A stretch of 64,000 nt of DNA from Cycas panzhihuaensis (GCA_023213395.1 CM041465.1:53451741-53515740), one strand, 5' to 3'. Positions 38,720-51,239 are shown, counted from the stretch's first letter. Notes: generated by a model not told the origin, from the letters alone. Program-made: numbers and translations.

Positions 38720-38955
38720 TTCTGGCTATAATGTTTTAATCAAGTTATTTTACAATGCTTGATGATTTGCTGGACATTGCCCAAGGACACTCTTCAAAGG
38801 AATATCGTAACATGGAGGGAATACTTCACCATGCGATGAAATTCCTATCAAAATTATTTTTGCAGGTCTTGGATCAGTTATTTTCTTTGCCAAACTTTTA
38901 GAAACTTTGGCTTGGTGTTCTTAGCTGCATGGAGAAATATATGAAGGCAAAGCTT
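38720..38955 (+). pseudogene. GNOM: GNOM-like ARF-GEF fragment captured by element E
   Basis: Plus-strand codons read WL*CFNQVI, then (after a one-base slip near 38750) FTMLDDLLDIAQGHS, KEYRNMEGILHHAMKFLSKL and KLWLGVLSCMEKYMKAKL. From memory this follows a C-terminal segment of plant GNOM/GNL large ARF guanine-nucleotide exchange factors (LDDLLEIAQ..., YRNMEG..., KLWLGVL.RMEKYMK), downstream of the Sec7 domain. GNOM works in vesicle traffic at Golgi and endosomes. The copy has stops (TAA for Gln, TAG in NF*KLW) and lacks the Sec7 domain, so it is not functional. It runs antisense to element E. No intron is seen in it. Confidence 0.78.
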
Positions 38956-40849
38956 AAGGATTTCTTCTTATTGTTCCAGAAGGATGGCAAGTCAACCTAC
39001 CTTGAATAACACCAGACTTGCAATGGTGCAAATGAGAGGATGACCTATTACTTAGAAAAGTAGTTGCTGCTTAAAGACAACTATTTTTAAAAATTCTTGA
39101 CAAAATAGTTTTGAAGTTGGTGAAATGCAATGTAATTGTATATACATTGGACTTTTGGCTCCCGAGAGGTTGATGATTGATGAAGAACTATAATGAATTT
39201 GTTGCAAGTTGGCATTGTACTGTTCTCATTCCTAGACGTTAGCCACTTGCTTTTGTTCTAACAAATTTGTATAGAAATGGACTATTTCACTAATGCTTAG
39301 CTTGTAAAACCATTCTAGATTTATTCAAATGTTTAGGAGTTGGATCTATGAAGTAATCAAGGAAACAAGAGACATCCAAGTGATTACTAGATTGTGAAAT
39401 TCTATGATTGATTATTTTATATGAAAACATCTTCCCTTAGATCATTTCTACAATTTCTTAGGATGAATGAGAGAATATAGTTGCAGATTTCAAAGTTCTA
39501 TTTGAAAAGTTAAACCTTCTACTCTCTCGTTTTGTATCTTCCCTCTCTGTTAATGGTTTATGCTTGGCTGGTTAGTAGCCCAAATGTTGTCCATTGTGTA
39601 GGACTTAGGTTTTTAAACCCAAAGCCATTGATATGCAAATAAAATGAATGTTGATACCAGAAGTGCAAGGGCGAGCTTATGAAATAATAGCAAGGGAAAC
39701 AATTTTTAGCGTGAATGAATTTGAAGCTTTGTATGAGTTATTTAAGAAAATTAGTAGTGTTGTATAGAAGAGGTAGTTTATGAATACAAGCACAAAGCTT
39801 CATGTGCTATTTTGTATAAGTCTAGTTAGATAAGCTTTCAAAGGTCGACTATCTTGTACGTTAGATGAGGTCTTTGACATAGTTTGGATTTGGCTAGAAA
39901 TATTAAAAGTTATTTTCATTTAAGAGTGGATAACATGTAAATTTTGTTTAAAAAGGGGCCTTCTAAGAGTACTTACTTCACTATTTTTAATTGAGCTTGG
40001 ACATGATTTGTTAGTTTTTAAAGCATCATATGATTTTGAAGTAGACAATATAATAAAATCTAAAATTTTAGTTTCCAACTTGCATATTATTTTTGGTTTG
40101 TTATTTTTCTTTGGGAAGTTTGAGCCACAGATTTAGAATGGGGCATTGTGTTAGCAATAGTGTTGGCAAGCTTTGCAGCTACAACTACCAGTATGGAATC
40201 TTTGAGCACTAATTTGCTTGAAAAATTTTTAGTCAACTGCTAACACCATGCCTTTTCCTACTATGCGTAAGAAAAAAATAGTTCATACAAAGTAAACCGC
40301 AAATATCAAAATGTATGATGAAGGAAAAATATTAAATAAAGGAAATATTTGTATCAAAAAATGATATGAATTTTGCCACTGCTTTAGGGTTGATAAATCA
40401 CAAAAAAGCATATAACAACAAATAATAGATGCATTAACTCAATGTATATCACAGAAGAATATAATCATACAACGAAGCCACAATGAAAATAAGAAAATTT
40501 TCAAATATTTTGAAGAAAGTATATAAAAAAATATTGGTGTTAAGTGCTTCTGAGTACTTTTCCTTTTGTTTTGTTTATTATTTTTGGTGATTCAATAGAG
40601 CACAAATGAAACTAGAAGATTTTAAATATTTTGATAGAAATATATCAAGCAAATAAAATGCATGTACTTATATTTGAGATCTTTTCAAATATGTTACAGA
40701 TATATTAGAAATATGTGTTTAAATCTAAAAAAATGTATGAAGAACCTGATAAACATAGCTATAACTAACTTTCAGAAATGAGATCTAATGTATATACTTC
40801 TCTAGAAAGCTGAATATGTCCCAAAAAATTATAGATTTGTAAAAAACTT
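38956..40849. other. Interior of element E, nothing recognised
   Basis: No frame or motif that I can support. The GNOM-like reading is lost after KYMKAKL (about 38955); whether more host sequence follows is unclear. Confidence 0.4.
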
Positions 40850-41530
40850 AAAAATATAGTTAAATATGTGATGAAAAAATATAAATTTGAAATGAAATAT
40901 AGCAGATCTGAACTAAATGTTGTAGATATGAAACAAATATATTAGAAAATGTTGTAATAATTCCTGAAATAAGCATATCTAAAATGAAATATAGTAGATC
41001 TAAACTAAATATAGCAAAAACTAGTAAAATATTTAGTAAAATATACAAATCTGAAAAAATATGTAGCAAATTTGAAGAAAACTATAGTAGATCTGAAGCA
41101 AACGTTGTAGATCTAAATGAATATATCAGAAAAATGGTCAAATAATTGCTAAAATAAATAGATCTAAAATGAAATATAGTAGATCTGACGTAAAAAATAT
41201 AGATCTTGAAGAAAATTTGTATGAATCCTGCATGCAGTTGAAAACCTTTACAGATCTGAGAATAAGTAGACAAAAAAACTGCCAAGAAATGATGAAATAT
41301 ATGGTAAAATATGTAAATATGAAGAAATATAGCTCAAATCTGAGAAAAAACTTGAGTAAATATTGCATGCAACTGCACTCCTTTACAGATCTGAAAAATA
41401 TTTGATAAGTAGACAAAACATTACTTGAAAATTTCTAAATATTTGATAAAAATATAGATCTAAAAAAATATATCACAAATCTAAAGAAAACTTGAATAAC
41501 ATGTACCTTACTACTGATCTCCTTCACAAA
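40850..41530. repeat. Degenerate short repeats with a 'tagatctga' core
   Basis: The words 'gtagatctga', 'tagatctaaa' and 'acaaatctga' recur many times (for example 40908, 40996, 41088, 41109, 41179), often with 'aaatgaaatatagta' beside them. Spacing is irregular, so this is a decayed tandem array or cluster. Confidence 0.6.
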
Positions 41531-41731
41531 TCTACACAAATCTGTGAATAAATCTAAAATATCTTTGTTATTTGTCAAATATAACTTAAGAATATGCAAA
41601 TCTTGATAAAATAATATAAAAAACTTGTAAAAAATAAATGTAACCAGTATTTTACTTGTGAGCAAATCTGCCTCAAAAATTCCAACAAACTTTCCTTCTT
41701 TGCAAAAACTTTAGTAGGCCTACAATTGTCT

Positions 41732-41830
41732 GCTCTGATACTAAATATAGGAAATAGAATGCAGGCTCAAATAGCTCTGATACTAAATGTTAGAACAATA
41801 ATAGAGTTAAACTAAGCTTTGATATGAAAT
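41732..41830 (-). repeat. Three 42-bp units, each with a primer-site motif, across the PBS and LTR edge of element E
   Basis: GCTCTGATACTA at 41732 and again at 41774, and GCTTTGATATGA at 41816, are exactly 42 bp apart; each is followed by aa-rich then 'ggaaataat'-like or 'gaacaataat'-like sequence. Read on the minus strand each contains TAGTATCAGAGC or similar, the initiator tRNA-Met primer site. The first unit is the primer site; the next two lie inside the LTR and are repeated in the left LTR. Confidence 0.8.
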
Positions 41831-42237
41831 GAAGGAAATAATATGCAAGGAGAACAGGGTAGAATATATACAAAAGTCACATAGATCAATATTGCATCAT
41901 AGCATCATAACTTCAACATGAAAGTACTTTGTATTCAATCCATATTATAGTGAAGAGAGTTACAAATTTTCTAATAAGGGTGGTGTCTAAAGACACCAGG
42001 TTTGCACACCCCTCAGTATTTATAGTTTTACGGGAGGAGGGAAACTCCTCAACCCCTGAAATTCAAATTACAATAAAATAATATAAACTTAATTTAAAGT
42101 AAACTTAACTCAAATTAACATAAAATCGCCTTAACTTACCTACACATGTTGAGCATCCACATGTATAAATTAAAGATGATGAGGTGTGCTCCCTTGGTTG
42201 GAAGATGGGAGTGGAGTGATGCCAATTAACTCTAACA
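41746..42237 (-). repeat. 5' LTR of element E
   Basis: Partner of 35318-35809, same length, starts TATAGG (TG changed to TA), ends TCTAACA. Confidence 0.85.
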
Positions 42238-42242
42238 TAGTC

Positions 42243-44821
42243 CATTATGAAGATCACTTAATATTTGTAAGAGAATGTTTTAGAATTTATATCTAAGAGT
42301 TCTCATTTTATTATTATTGCGACAATTATTCTTAGGTCTCACCTTTTCAATATTTCTTTAGAGTGGGCACTTTTTTGTTCCCTCTATTTTTGGATTGTGA
42401 TTTCAACTAATCTTACTATTAATATTCACTACACAAAATTGAAAGTTTCTATTATGGTATAATCTTCATATAAAACTCATCTTTAAACCTTTCTTGTAAC
42501 TATGTATAATCCTTTTACTAATAAGACACTTGTAAGAGATGTTTGCAAGCATAAATATACACATTCTTACCCCTATTTTACCTTTTTTAAAACATGAAGT
42601 TGGTTCATGATCTCGACCTCTTTCACCTTCACCAAAAGTTAAAGTTGAGTTGCCCTTACAATATGTTTACTAGATAGCTCTTGTAGTTCCTTAGACTCCT
42701 TCTTCTAAGTGACTTTACATTACATTATGGTTATTTGCTTTAAACTTATAAGATCTAGTAATGTGCATTAAATCCAAAACTTAAAAATCACAAAAGTTCA
42801 ATATAAAAATCAACCTTAAAGTGTTATGTAATTCTTACTATTAGTAATTTTTGATCCTTGTGTAGTTATTTAACTAATGGTTTTGATCTTCAACATCCTT
42901 AAAAATCAACTAGGACAAGTATTAACTTAAGCAAGATTTAATTTCTCTTCTCAACTTGTCTCATCTCAAAACGTTTCCTCATACAATCCTATGGCATTCA
43001 ACCCTATAGGGGTAGCCATATTCAATCAAGGTTTAAATCCTCTTATGCAAGGAAGTCATCCATACTTATCAACTTCTTCTTTCAAAATGTCATGTTGGCC
43101 CTAGTAAATATTTAGAGCCTATTATGTAAGGTATCCCATAACTCAAATCCATTACTTCATTGATAAATATATTCCTTACCCATATAGATACACAAATCAT
43201 TAGTGTACTCTTTATGGCATAAAGAGTCACTCTAATGATTAGTTTTGGATCCTTTATAAGATGGATTTCTAACATTACCAACAATAATAACAACCCACTC
43301 ACAATAATAATATGAAGAGAAAAAAATAAAATAATAATTATGATTCCCCAATTTTGTCTCTTAAACTAAAGTCTTCTTCTACATCTTCTAAAGAAGTGAA
43401 TCGTTTCCCTAGTAATGAGTACATTGTTTCTTCCAAAGAATATATTCCTTAAACTATTAAAGAAAAATAGATAATTTCTAAAACTTTTACATATGGCCTC
43501 CTCTGCAATGAGGATAAATAATGATATGTTGCCTCTCATTTTCATGCCCCTAAAGGTTGGTCTATATGAAGGCAATTTGTGATATGTTTAATAGATAAAT
43601 AAAATGAGCAAAGGAGTAATTGAAGGATGTTTATCCCTAAAACACATCAACTAACGTGTAGTATAAATGAATACATTGCTAAAATTCATTTATAGGAAAA
43701 ATAATAGTTAGTAGAATAGTTTTTTTATAAATATTTCTATAATACTAAGAAGACTAAAAACATGTGATGCCTATTTAAAACAAAAAGGAAATAAAGCAAA
43801 GTTGCAAAAACTATCATTCTAAATCTCTCAAAATTAAGATGTAGTGTAATCCACACATATTGATAGAGATACATTAATTCAAATGAGTTACATCACAAAT
43901 TTTTTAATAATAACAAAAAGAAATTAATACTAAATAGACTGAATATAAATATATAGATTATTAAGAAGGGATATTTTATAATAAACTATACATTAAGTCC
44001 TATTTAATATAGAACATAGGATTTGAGAAAAACACTATTTTCCCTTGATTGGTTATAAGGGCCTATTTTAGAGATGTTGAAGATGATGGAAGAGAAAAAT
44101 ATATAGAATAAAAATGTGAGAAAAACATGAGATAAGGGGCCATAGCCAAGACTATATACTGGGTAGACCAAGCAATATTAATCTTTAAAACCCTTTCTTC
44201 TTTTGCTTTTCACTTTTTAAACCCTCTTGGTGTTGCAATAGTTGGGATATATGAAGGAGACCTAGTGCTACTATTAGTTATATACATCTCTTTTTGAATG
44301 GATTTATGATCATTTGAACTCTTCCACATTAATTTAGAGATGGTACATAAGTGTCATATTTAATAATTTAAACGATACCCTGATATTCAATATTTTTTCT
44401 TCATTATTCAACCTATTGTTATTTTTCTTCTGAGTTGATACATATTCATCATCTTTAAATCTAACTTGAATCTTTTGTAGGTACGATTTTATAGGTGGCA
44501 AGTATGTCCTTTTTAGGGCAGAGGGAAACTTATTCTTCTTCACCAATTCCATGGTTATACTGATGTTTTGCTTTCTTGAACAATATTGAAAATAAAAAAT
44601 TACACCCATGGAATCACTATGAATTAGGATGTTTGAACTTGACTGAATGGTAGAATTTGCATTGATGATCTAAGTTTTCAAAGATATGAGTGATTTGTCA
44701 CTCATCCTTTCATGAATTTTAGAGTGAAAATGATCCAAAATATCTCTTAGATCACCTTTTACTTACTTAATAATTCACTCATATGTATTGAATATGGTTT
44801 GCACTATTATATCATTTAGAT
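42243..44821. other. AT-rich spacer between element E and copia-3, no gene seen
   Basis: 2.6 kb with short frames only (for example 43090-43302 and 44334-44609, minus strand), none resembling a known family to me. It is probably decayed repeat sequence. Confidence 0.4.
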
Positions 44822-45167
44822 TGTTAGTATGGTAGTTAATTATTAAGCTACTTGTTAATGTTAATGTGGTGAATTAATTAATGTGACTAATGAAAAGGTA
44901 TGAGTTATGCAAAGAGTCACAACCCTTAATAGTTGAAATCTCTTGAGGGATTATAAATATCTTAGAGTCCCTTGTATACTTATATTAATCAAGTGGTAAT
45001 CAATGTAATTGATAGATATTTATACTAGGTTTTTTTCCTAAAAGGGTTTTCCACGTATATCATGTGTATTGTGTAGTTATTTTCTATGTTTATCTTATTT
45101 GTTTGCTATGTATGGTAAACAACTTTGTAAATGTAAACATATATGTATTTATTCATACTTTTTAACA
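44822..45167 (+). repeat. 5' LTR of copia-3
   Basis: Starts TGTTAGTATGG and ends TTTAACA, directly before a primer site. It contains 'aaagggttttccacgta' (about 45040-45057), a block often seen near the end of plant copia LTRs. No second copy is found in the window, so the pair cannot be confirmed. Confidence 0.65.
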
Positions 45168-45180
45168 TGGTATTAGAGCC
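45168..45180 (+). other. Primer binding site of copia-3
   Basis: TGGTATTAGAGCC, one base from TGGTATCAGAGCC (initiator tRNA-Met). It abuts the LTR. Copia-3 is cut 152 bp further on by gypsy copy C. Confidence 0.75.
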
Positions 45181-45332
45181 ATAGGTTCCTATGTAACTAA
45201 GCTCAGAGTTGGGTGGATCAACGAATTCATAGGTTTCTAAGTGAAGCTATCAAAACCTAAGTTTTCTGGAGGACTTATCTTCTTCAACAACTCATAGGAG
45301 TAGGTGCATTATTCAATGGTGGTTGAGGAGGT

Positions 45333-47874
45333 TATTTCCCAGCTACTAGGAATGGACTCAAGACTCATTGACACAAGTATGTTCAAGTATACATTCTCAC
45401 TTTTTCTTGCCCATGCTTGATTAAGATTATTTAACATAGATTGCTTGACATACGCCTGGCTGCATGCATTGCTTCTCTGCCTGATCATATTGCATGTGCT
45501 TACGGCACCTCATCAGCCTATGATGACTCACAACGAGGGTATTCCTCAGTGAATGCTATACCCTGTATGGTGCATAGCCACCCATGTTGTCTCCACGGTC
45601 TCCCGGGATGTTTTAGTCAGTCCTATTTGCTCTTGTTACAACATGTTGCTCACATTGCAGTCCCTCCTAAGCCTGATTTAATTCTTAATTGGGACTCATC
45701 TCATTATTTTGGCTACTTGCCCATTACCTAGGCATTCCCCGAGCTGCTCCATCTTATTTTTGGTCTTAATTTTTACTTCAAAACTTTATGTTTTTGATCC
45801 TTTTTCTCTTTTTTGCTTCGATCATCTGAGTAAACTTAGCGATCTTAGTCTTTCTTCACAGATCGAGAAGTTTATCATGCAGACAACCGCTTTGAAATTA
45901 AAAAAAAAGATAACCACAAGATAGTTTCCATTTTTTTGTGGAACTACTGTGTGGCGTCGATCAATTCGCATCGCCCTGACACCCCCAATGTTCACCTACA
46001 GTGAACAGGGGGATAAAGGGGATTTTGCTCTCCATTCTTAAGATCTTTTTGCCATTTTTCTGACTTTTCAACTAAAAATACATAGAGAAAGACACAATCT
46101 ACATGCACAGGAACTTGTCACAGAAGAGATGGACTGCTACCGGTGGATTTGCGGAGCCATTCGCCTGCATAACTCTTAACAACAAGCCTCATACCTCTTT
46201 GCAAGTGCTCAAGGTTCCAAAGGAAACTTCTACCAAAAAGCTTCTCCAAAGGGGCAACTTCCAAGGCTCCAAGTTTGCAAGGATTTTTCCTCATTTCACT
46301 CTTGAAAAAACCTATCATTATTAGCCCTCATACATTAGTTATCGCTGCTGTTTCCTAGCAGTAAAGCTCATGCTTAATTCTCTTCTAACAAGGTATCCCT
46401 TATTCCTACTTGCAATCTATTTTGTTCTTATTTCTTTTGTGTGTTAATGAATGAAATCCTAGTTTGTCTAGTTTTCTTTATGTTGTTGTACTAGATTGGA
46501 GCTATTCCCATTTTCTTTTGAGGCCTCACTATTTTCTTTAAACCATCCCTTTTATCCCTTCCTTAGTTAGCCGTTGCAAAGGACCAACATAAGAGGATTT
46601 GACGGAGGTAGGCGGGGTTCTGTCCCCTATTGTTGCCCTTCTCCCTAAGGGTTCCGTCCCTTATCCTCTTTCCCTTTGCTATTAGTGCTTTCTTAGGAAA
46701 TAGGTTAAGAGAGTTTAGGGAATCTAGTTGTGGTGTTCAAGTTAGCGCAGGCAACCCATTGCCACGCCATCTCCAGAAGTCCCATCTTTCAATATTAGGC
46801 CCTACCTAAGCCGCAAATCTTTTTGTTATTCCTTTCTTTGTTACTGCCTATTGCTTCACAACCTTATTGTCAACCCGTTCCTCCTTCCCGAGTCCCGTGG
46901 AGGTCCTTCTTGGGTGAGTTAGCCATCCTGAGGCTATACCCTTTTTCCTTTTAAGTGTCTTTATGGTATATGGTGGTGAGAGTATTTATTGCATGCCATT
47001 ATTTTACTTGGCTACAAATTGATGCTTAGCATAGGTTTAAGTTCCATTTGATTTTTAGTATATATCTTTGGTATATTTTGTGGCCTCTCTTCTGAGAGGA
47101 AGGTATTCTCCTCACTTATTTGCAGGATTGCGCATTAGTGGAGTGATACATGGAATAAACCCATTGCAGGTTAGTTCCCCGTGTGGTGCATTTCTTTCTA
47201 TTTCACACTTTCGTTTCTTTTCCGTTTGTTTGCTTTTGCATGCTTAAGGGGAGGTAAATAAACCCCTCTTACATTGCTTCCGGCAACTACCACTAATCGG
47301 CATCGCATACACGACGAACTGAGTAGAAAGGAGTGGGACTCAAATGGATGAGCAACACTCCACTCGGGCACCAAATCTAGGTATTCTCCTTGTTTCCCGC
47401 ATATCTCTTTTACATTGTCACATTTCATACATTTGCTTGTGTAGTTAGGAACTTGTAAAAGATTAAAAATGGAAAAGGAAAAGTGCACTTATTTTTACAT
47501 TGTCTCATGCTTTGGCTAGTGTAGCCTAACATAGTTAGATTGTTTATGTTGCATTTAAGTTACCCTCGTCGCACCCCCCTTTTTGCATTTGCCTGTACGC
47601 TAGTTAGCTGCCCTTCCAATGGTTGCCTTCTCATTACCTTGAGAAGACGCAACGCGCAAGGTGCTCTCTCCTCTTCCCGGCCATCCGAGGGGTAGGAAGG
47701 CCTTGCTTTGCACTGCTACCTGGAAGCAACTAGGCACCTTGTAGTTCTGAATCTGCGCTCTGATGTATAGATGCCCTGCGAGGTGAAGTCCTTGCTGCCT
47801 AGTTTAGTTAGCATTACATATTTTTATATCCTTTTTGCTAGACATAGGGACACCATCCCGTAGTGAGCATTTTA
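45333..47874 (+). repeat. 5' LTR of copy C
   Basis: Starts TATTTCCCAGC (TG changed to TA) and ends CATTTTA. It aligns with 56638-59180 over its whole length; in bases 45361-45420 I count 4 differences. One block (about 45815-45897) is much more diverged. Frames inside it (for example 45441-45731) recur in the other LTR only because the LTRs are copies. Confidence 0.92.
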
Positions 47875-47892
47875 CCGGCGACCATACTAGGG
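47875..47892 (+). other. Primer binding site of copy C
   Basis: CCGGCGACCATACTAGGG directly after the LTR; copy B has the matching site at 21922-21939. A TGG start is expected (here CGG). The tRNA is not identified. Confidence 0.55.
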
Positions 47893-48140
47893 ACTGCTAG
47901 TAAGAGAACTAGTTTCACTTCCCCTTTTCGTTGGTGTTCTTGCCTCTAGGTAGTCTCTTATTTTGTATTTCAGTTAGGCAGCCCTCAACGTGCTTGCTTT
48001 ATTTCCCTCTTTTTGTTTCCTTCTAATAATGCTCGTGAAGGTGTTTCATGCGACGTTTCTTACATTGCTTGCAAGGTTTGCCACCGTTGTTAGAAGACCA
48101 ATTGCCTCGTTCCCTTTTGGCGTCGAACCCCGATTCGACA

Positions 48141-50634
48141 ATGGAAGGTTACCCGTCTGATTGGGCTTACCATACCATGGCTTTAGGAACTCAGGAGTTT
48201 CCCGCATCTGTTCTAGAACCTGTCTATGGAGACGATGATTCTATCTATTATCCAGATGACCAGTTTCACCCTGCTGAATTTCACCCTTCTGCCCATGTGG
48301 TAGAAGATTCACCTCCTCACGAGACTCACCATCCTACTGGTGAGCCTTACGAGGAGCACCCTGAGGGATCCCCAACTTTCGAGATCCCGTCGACCTCATA
48401 TGGCTATGAGGATACCCCTCCCACCGACATGGTCGAAGCGCTCAGCGAGTACTTTCGAGCAACTCGCCGCCAACTACATCCTAGGTGGTTTGAAGAAATG
48501 TTGCATAATGTAGCATCTTCTTCATCCATACCTGCGCCTCCTATAACGAATGATGATTCTGCCCATGTATACTCGTCCTATGCCATGTCTACACTAGCTC
48601 CTAGGTCAAGCATTGTGCTGCCTATCTCTAGCCATGATCCTACTTCTTCAAGACTCGTTCATGGCATGTCCTTTCCCCAACTGGGGGTTAGCATGTTATT
48701 TCTGAGTCAAACAAATGTGCTGCCTTCAAATGTGGTGCATGCATTTCCTAGTAGGCCTCGAGGTCCTACTAGTGCTACTGCTATCAACTATGTAGGACCC
48801 ACTCCTACATACGCTCAAAACCCATCTAGTGGTCCTTCCCTTTACGTGCCCCCAGGTTACGCATCTCAACCTTAGGGGCAGGGTAGGGGAAACCATTTTC
48901 CTGCTTATGGGGTAGTTCCCTTGCACCCATATGGAGTTGTGCCACCTATGGGTGGCCCATATAGGCAAAACCTGGTCCCTCAGCCTTTATTTCTGCCACC
49001 TAGCATAGCTCCTGCTGCTGCGTCTTTGCTAGGGAGCATACCTCCCTTCCAAGGCTTTATCCGCAACCCCCTTCCCAACAAGGGGCGTTTCCCCAAGGAG
49101 GGATGGGTTTACCACCCCCATCCATTCCTGTTCCTTTACCCATCGTCGATCTGTTGGCCCATGTAAGGACATGTATTTTTATGGATTATAGGTCAACGCC
49201 ATTATCCATTGAGGAACTAAGGACTAACCTGCTGCCTCACCCTCCTGAAGTTCCCAAATTTGATGGAACTTCGTCGCAAGACCCAACCGAGCATGTACGT
49301 AGTTTCTATATGGCGTGCATCGATTATTGGGCTTACAACCACATTCTGATGAAGCTATTTCTATGATCCTTGTAGGGTGACACCCTCAAGTGGTTTTACT
49401 GTCTCCCTGCCCATTCCATTTCTTCATTCCAGCAATTGATGGACGAGTTCATCAATTACTTTGACGTAGCCCGTCCATTCGAGAGTGGAATGAAAGTGCT
49501 CCTATTGCTTAAACAAGGTCACGATCAATTGAATCATGACTTTGTGTGACACTTTCATGATCTCCTTCACTCTACCAAGGCCACGTTGCCTGAAGAGTTG
49601 AAGCGAGATCTCTTTGTCAATGCACTTCGCTCTGAAGTGCATGTGGAAGTCCTTAAGATGGGGGCAACCAAATGTGACTCCGTGATTACGAGGTGCTTAG
49701 CATTGGAGGCCATTGAGATCCAAGCCAGACTCAAGAAACCTCCTAAGCCCTCACAACGTCGTGAGGTACCTCCCCTAGCAAAGGAAACCAAACCTTCGCA
49801 GCCTGCCAGGTCTACCTCTCATCCGACTGAGAGGATCTTAGACCCTCTTACCTCTACTATTTGCTCATTCGAGCATACGATGAAGGAGCTTAAACTCCAA
49901 TCCCCTTCATCGCTGACCTCCCATAAACCAGTTCAGTAAGCTTCTCGTGCGGTACCCCCTAAAGGGGGTAACACCCAACCTTCTCAAGCAAGGAGGATTG
50001 ATCCTCCCCTTGAGAAGAGGTGGTGTTCCATCCATGAGGAGTGCTTCCATGATGATTTGCATTGTCGGGTGCAACACCCACGTGATGCCCTGCCACGCGA
50101 TTCGTCCCCTAGGTGGGCATCGAGGCCTAACCTCAATCAACCCATCCATAGAGACCCATTCCCCAAACATAGGGAACGTGGTCGTGATGTTCAACAAAGG
50201 AACAATCAGAATTTGGAAAGATCCCCCGATTCTCATCCTTCGCATGGTAGAGGGAAGGGTGTGCGAAGACCATCTTCCCTTTTGCGCTCCCTTGACCGCC
50301 ATGCTCCATCACCTTTGCGTTCCCATAACAAGGGAAAGAAGGTGATCCAAATGCTTGAGACCACTCCCCTTTATGCGTTGACCCAGTCTCAAGTCGCAAA
50401 GGAGGCAACAGGTGCCTCCGCATCTACCTCACAACTTGATCCTCCTCTAGAAGCCATTCCTCTAGAGATTCCCACACTTCCCAAGAGCATTCCTGTCCAC
50501 CCCGGTAGATTCAACTTTAGGAGAGCCCTTACCCAACCCATAGGGAGGAGTAAGCCCTTCTCCATAGTCAAAGAGCTTCTCACTGTGGCTGCCAGGATGT
50601 CCATCATCGACATCTTGAGAAGTTACCTCTAGCA
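48141..50634 (+). pseudogene. gag of copy C (broken by stops and one frameshift)
   Basis: The ATG at 48141 (MEGYPSDWAY) is chosen because the same start region is conserved in copy B. The N-terminal third is Pro/Ser/Tyr-rich. After a frameshift between about 48970 and 49103 the retrotransposon gag domain follows: PPEVPKFDGTSSQDPTEHVR, YWAYNHIL, GDTLKWFYCLPAHSI, FINYFDVARPF, LPEELKRDLFVNAL. A zinc knuckle CSIHEECFHDDLHC (50024-50065) fits CX2HX4HX4C, a variant known from Tat-type elements. Stops at 48873, 49364, 49373 and 49547 fit CAG to TAG and CGA to TGA. Gag would form the particle and bind RNA. Confidence 0.85.
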
Positions 50635-50815
50635 GCGAACACTCCTCTTGGAAGCTCTAGGATCGAATGACGCATCCGTTCACGCCTTGGGCACAACCCA
50701 AAGTTGTGAACCCATCATCTCTTTCGATCCCATAGATCTTCCTGTGTCTAGTGGAAGGGAATGCCAATGGAACTTCCCTTTCACTGTTACCATAGATACT
50801 CCTGATTGCACATTA

Positions 50816-51122
50816 TGAAGAGCCATCATAGACAACGATTCTTCCGTCAATGCCATGCCCTTGTGCGTTATACAAGAGCTTGGTATTTCTGCCTTGGAAC
50901 CTATTCCGTGGCGTTGTCAGGGTTATGATGGTAGCGAGAAGACTCCCTTGGGATTTATCTCGGTACCTCTTACTCTCAAGGATAAGACTGTTGTTACTGA
51001 CATCGTCATTCTCGATGTCGACGTTAATTACAACTTGCTTCTGGGTCGACCATGGCTTGACCAAATGGGAGCCGTGTGTTCCACCCATTGGGGGCAACTT
51101 AAATTTATCCATAACAGATAGA
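50816..51122 (+). pseudogene. Aspartic protease of copy C (active site altered)
   Basis: It lies in the same frame as gag. RAIIDNDSSVNAMPL carries the active site (50831-50839): Asp-Asn-Asp, where related plant elements have Asp-Asn-Gly. Then VIQELGISALEPIP, GFISVPLTLKD, VVTDIVILDVDVNYNLLLGR and WLDQMGAVCSTHWGQLKF, the full order of a retropepsin domain. The Gly-to-Asp change (one base) should abolish activity. It is followed by a stop at 51120. Confidence 0.85.
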
Positions 51123-51239
51123 TGAAAGTTGTCTCCCATGAGCGATTGCTTACTAAACAAACTAGGCCTTCTGCTTAGGCGAGCCATGGCCATACTAAGG
51201 GAAACAAACACCCTTCTGATCATGCCTTAGCCTGCTCCA

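Larger units (their letters stand above)
35318..42237 (-). mobile_element. Element E, non-autonomous LTR retrotransposon with captured gene fragment
   Basis: Both LTRs are 492 bp (35318-35809, 41746-42237) and collinear along their length. The primer site is at 41732-41743 and the purine tract (minus ATGGGGAGAA) is at about 35810-35819, so the element reads on the minus strand. Between them I find only a gag remnant next to the 3' LTR, and, on the opposite strand, a GNOM-like fragment. No protease, RT or integrase is seen in 5.9 kb. Flanks CAGTA and TAGTC match in 3 of 5 bases. Confidence 0.82.

Noticed and set aside
38720-38955. A working ARF-GEF gene
   Set aside because: Only a short C-terminal segment is present, with stops and a one-base slip, inside an LTR element.
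45441-45731. Frame starting MLDIRLAACIASLPDH, repeated at 56746-56997
   Set aside because: Both lie in the two LTRs of one element, so the repeat reflects LTR identity, not selection. The C-terminal ends differ and there is no known domain.
46103-46324. Small frames in the LTR of copy C on both strands
   Set aside because: No domain, start context or conservation beyond LTR copying.
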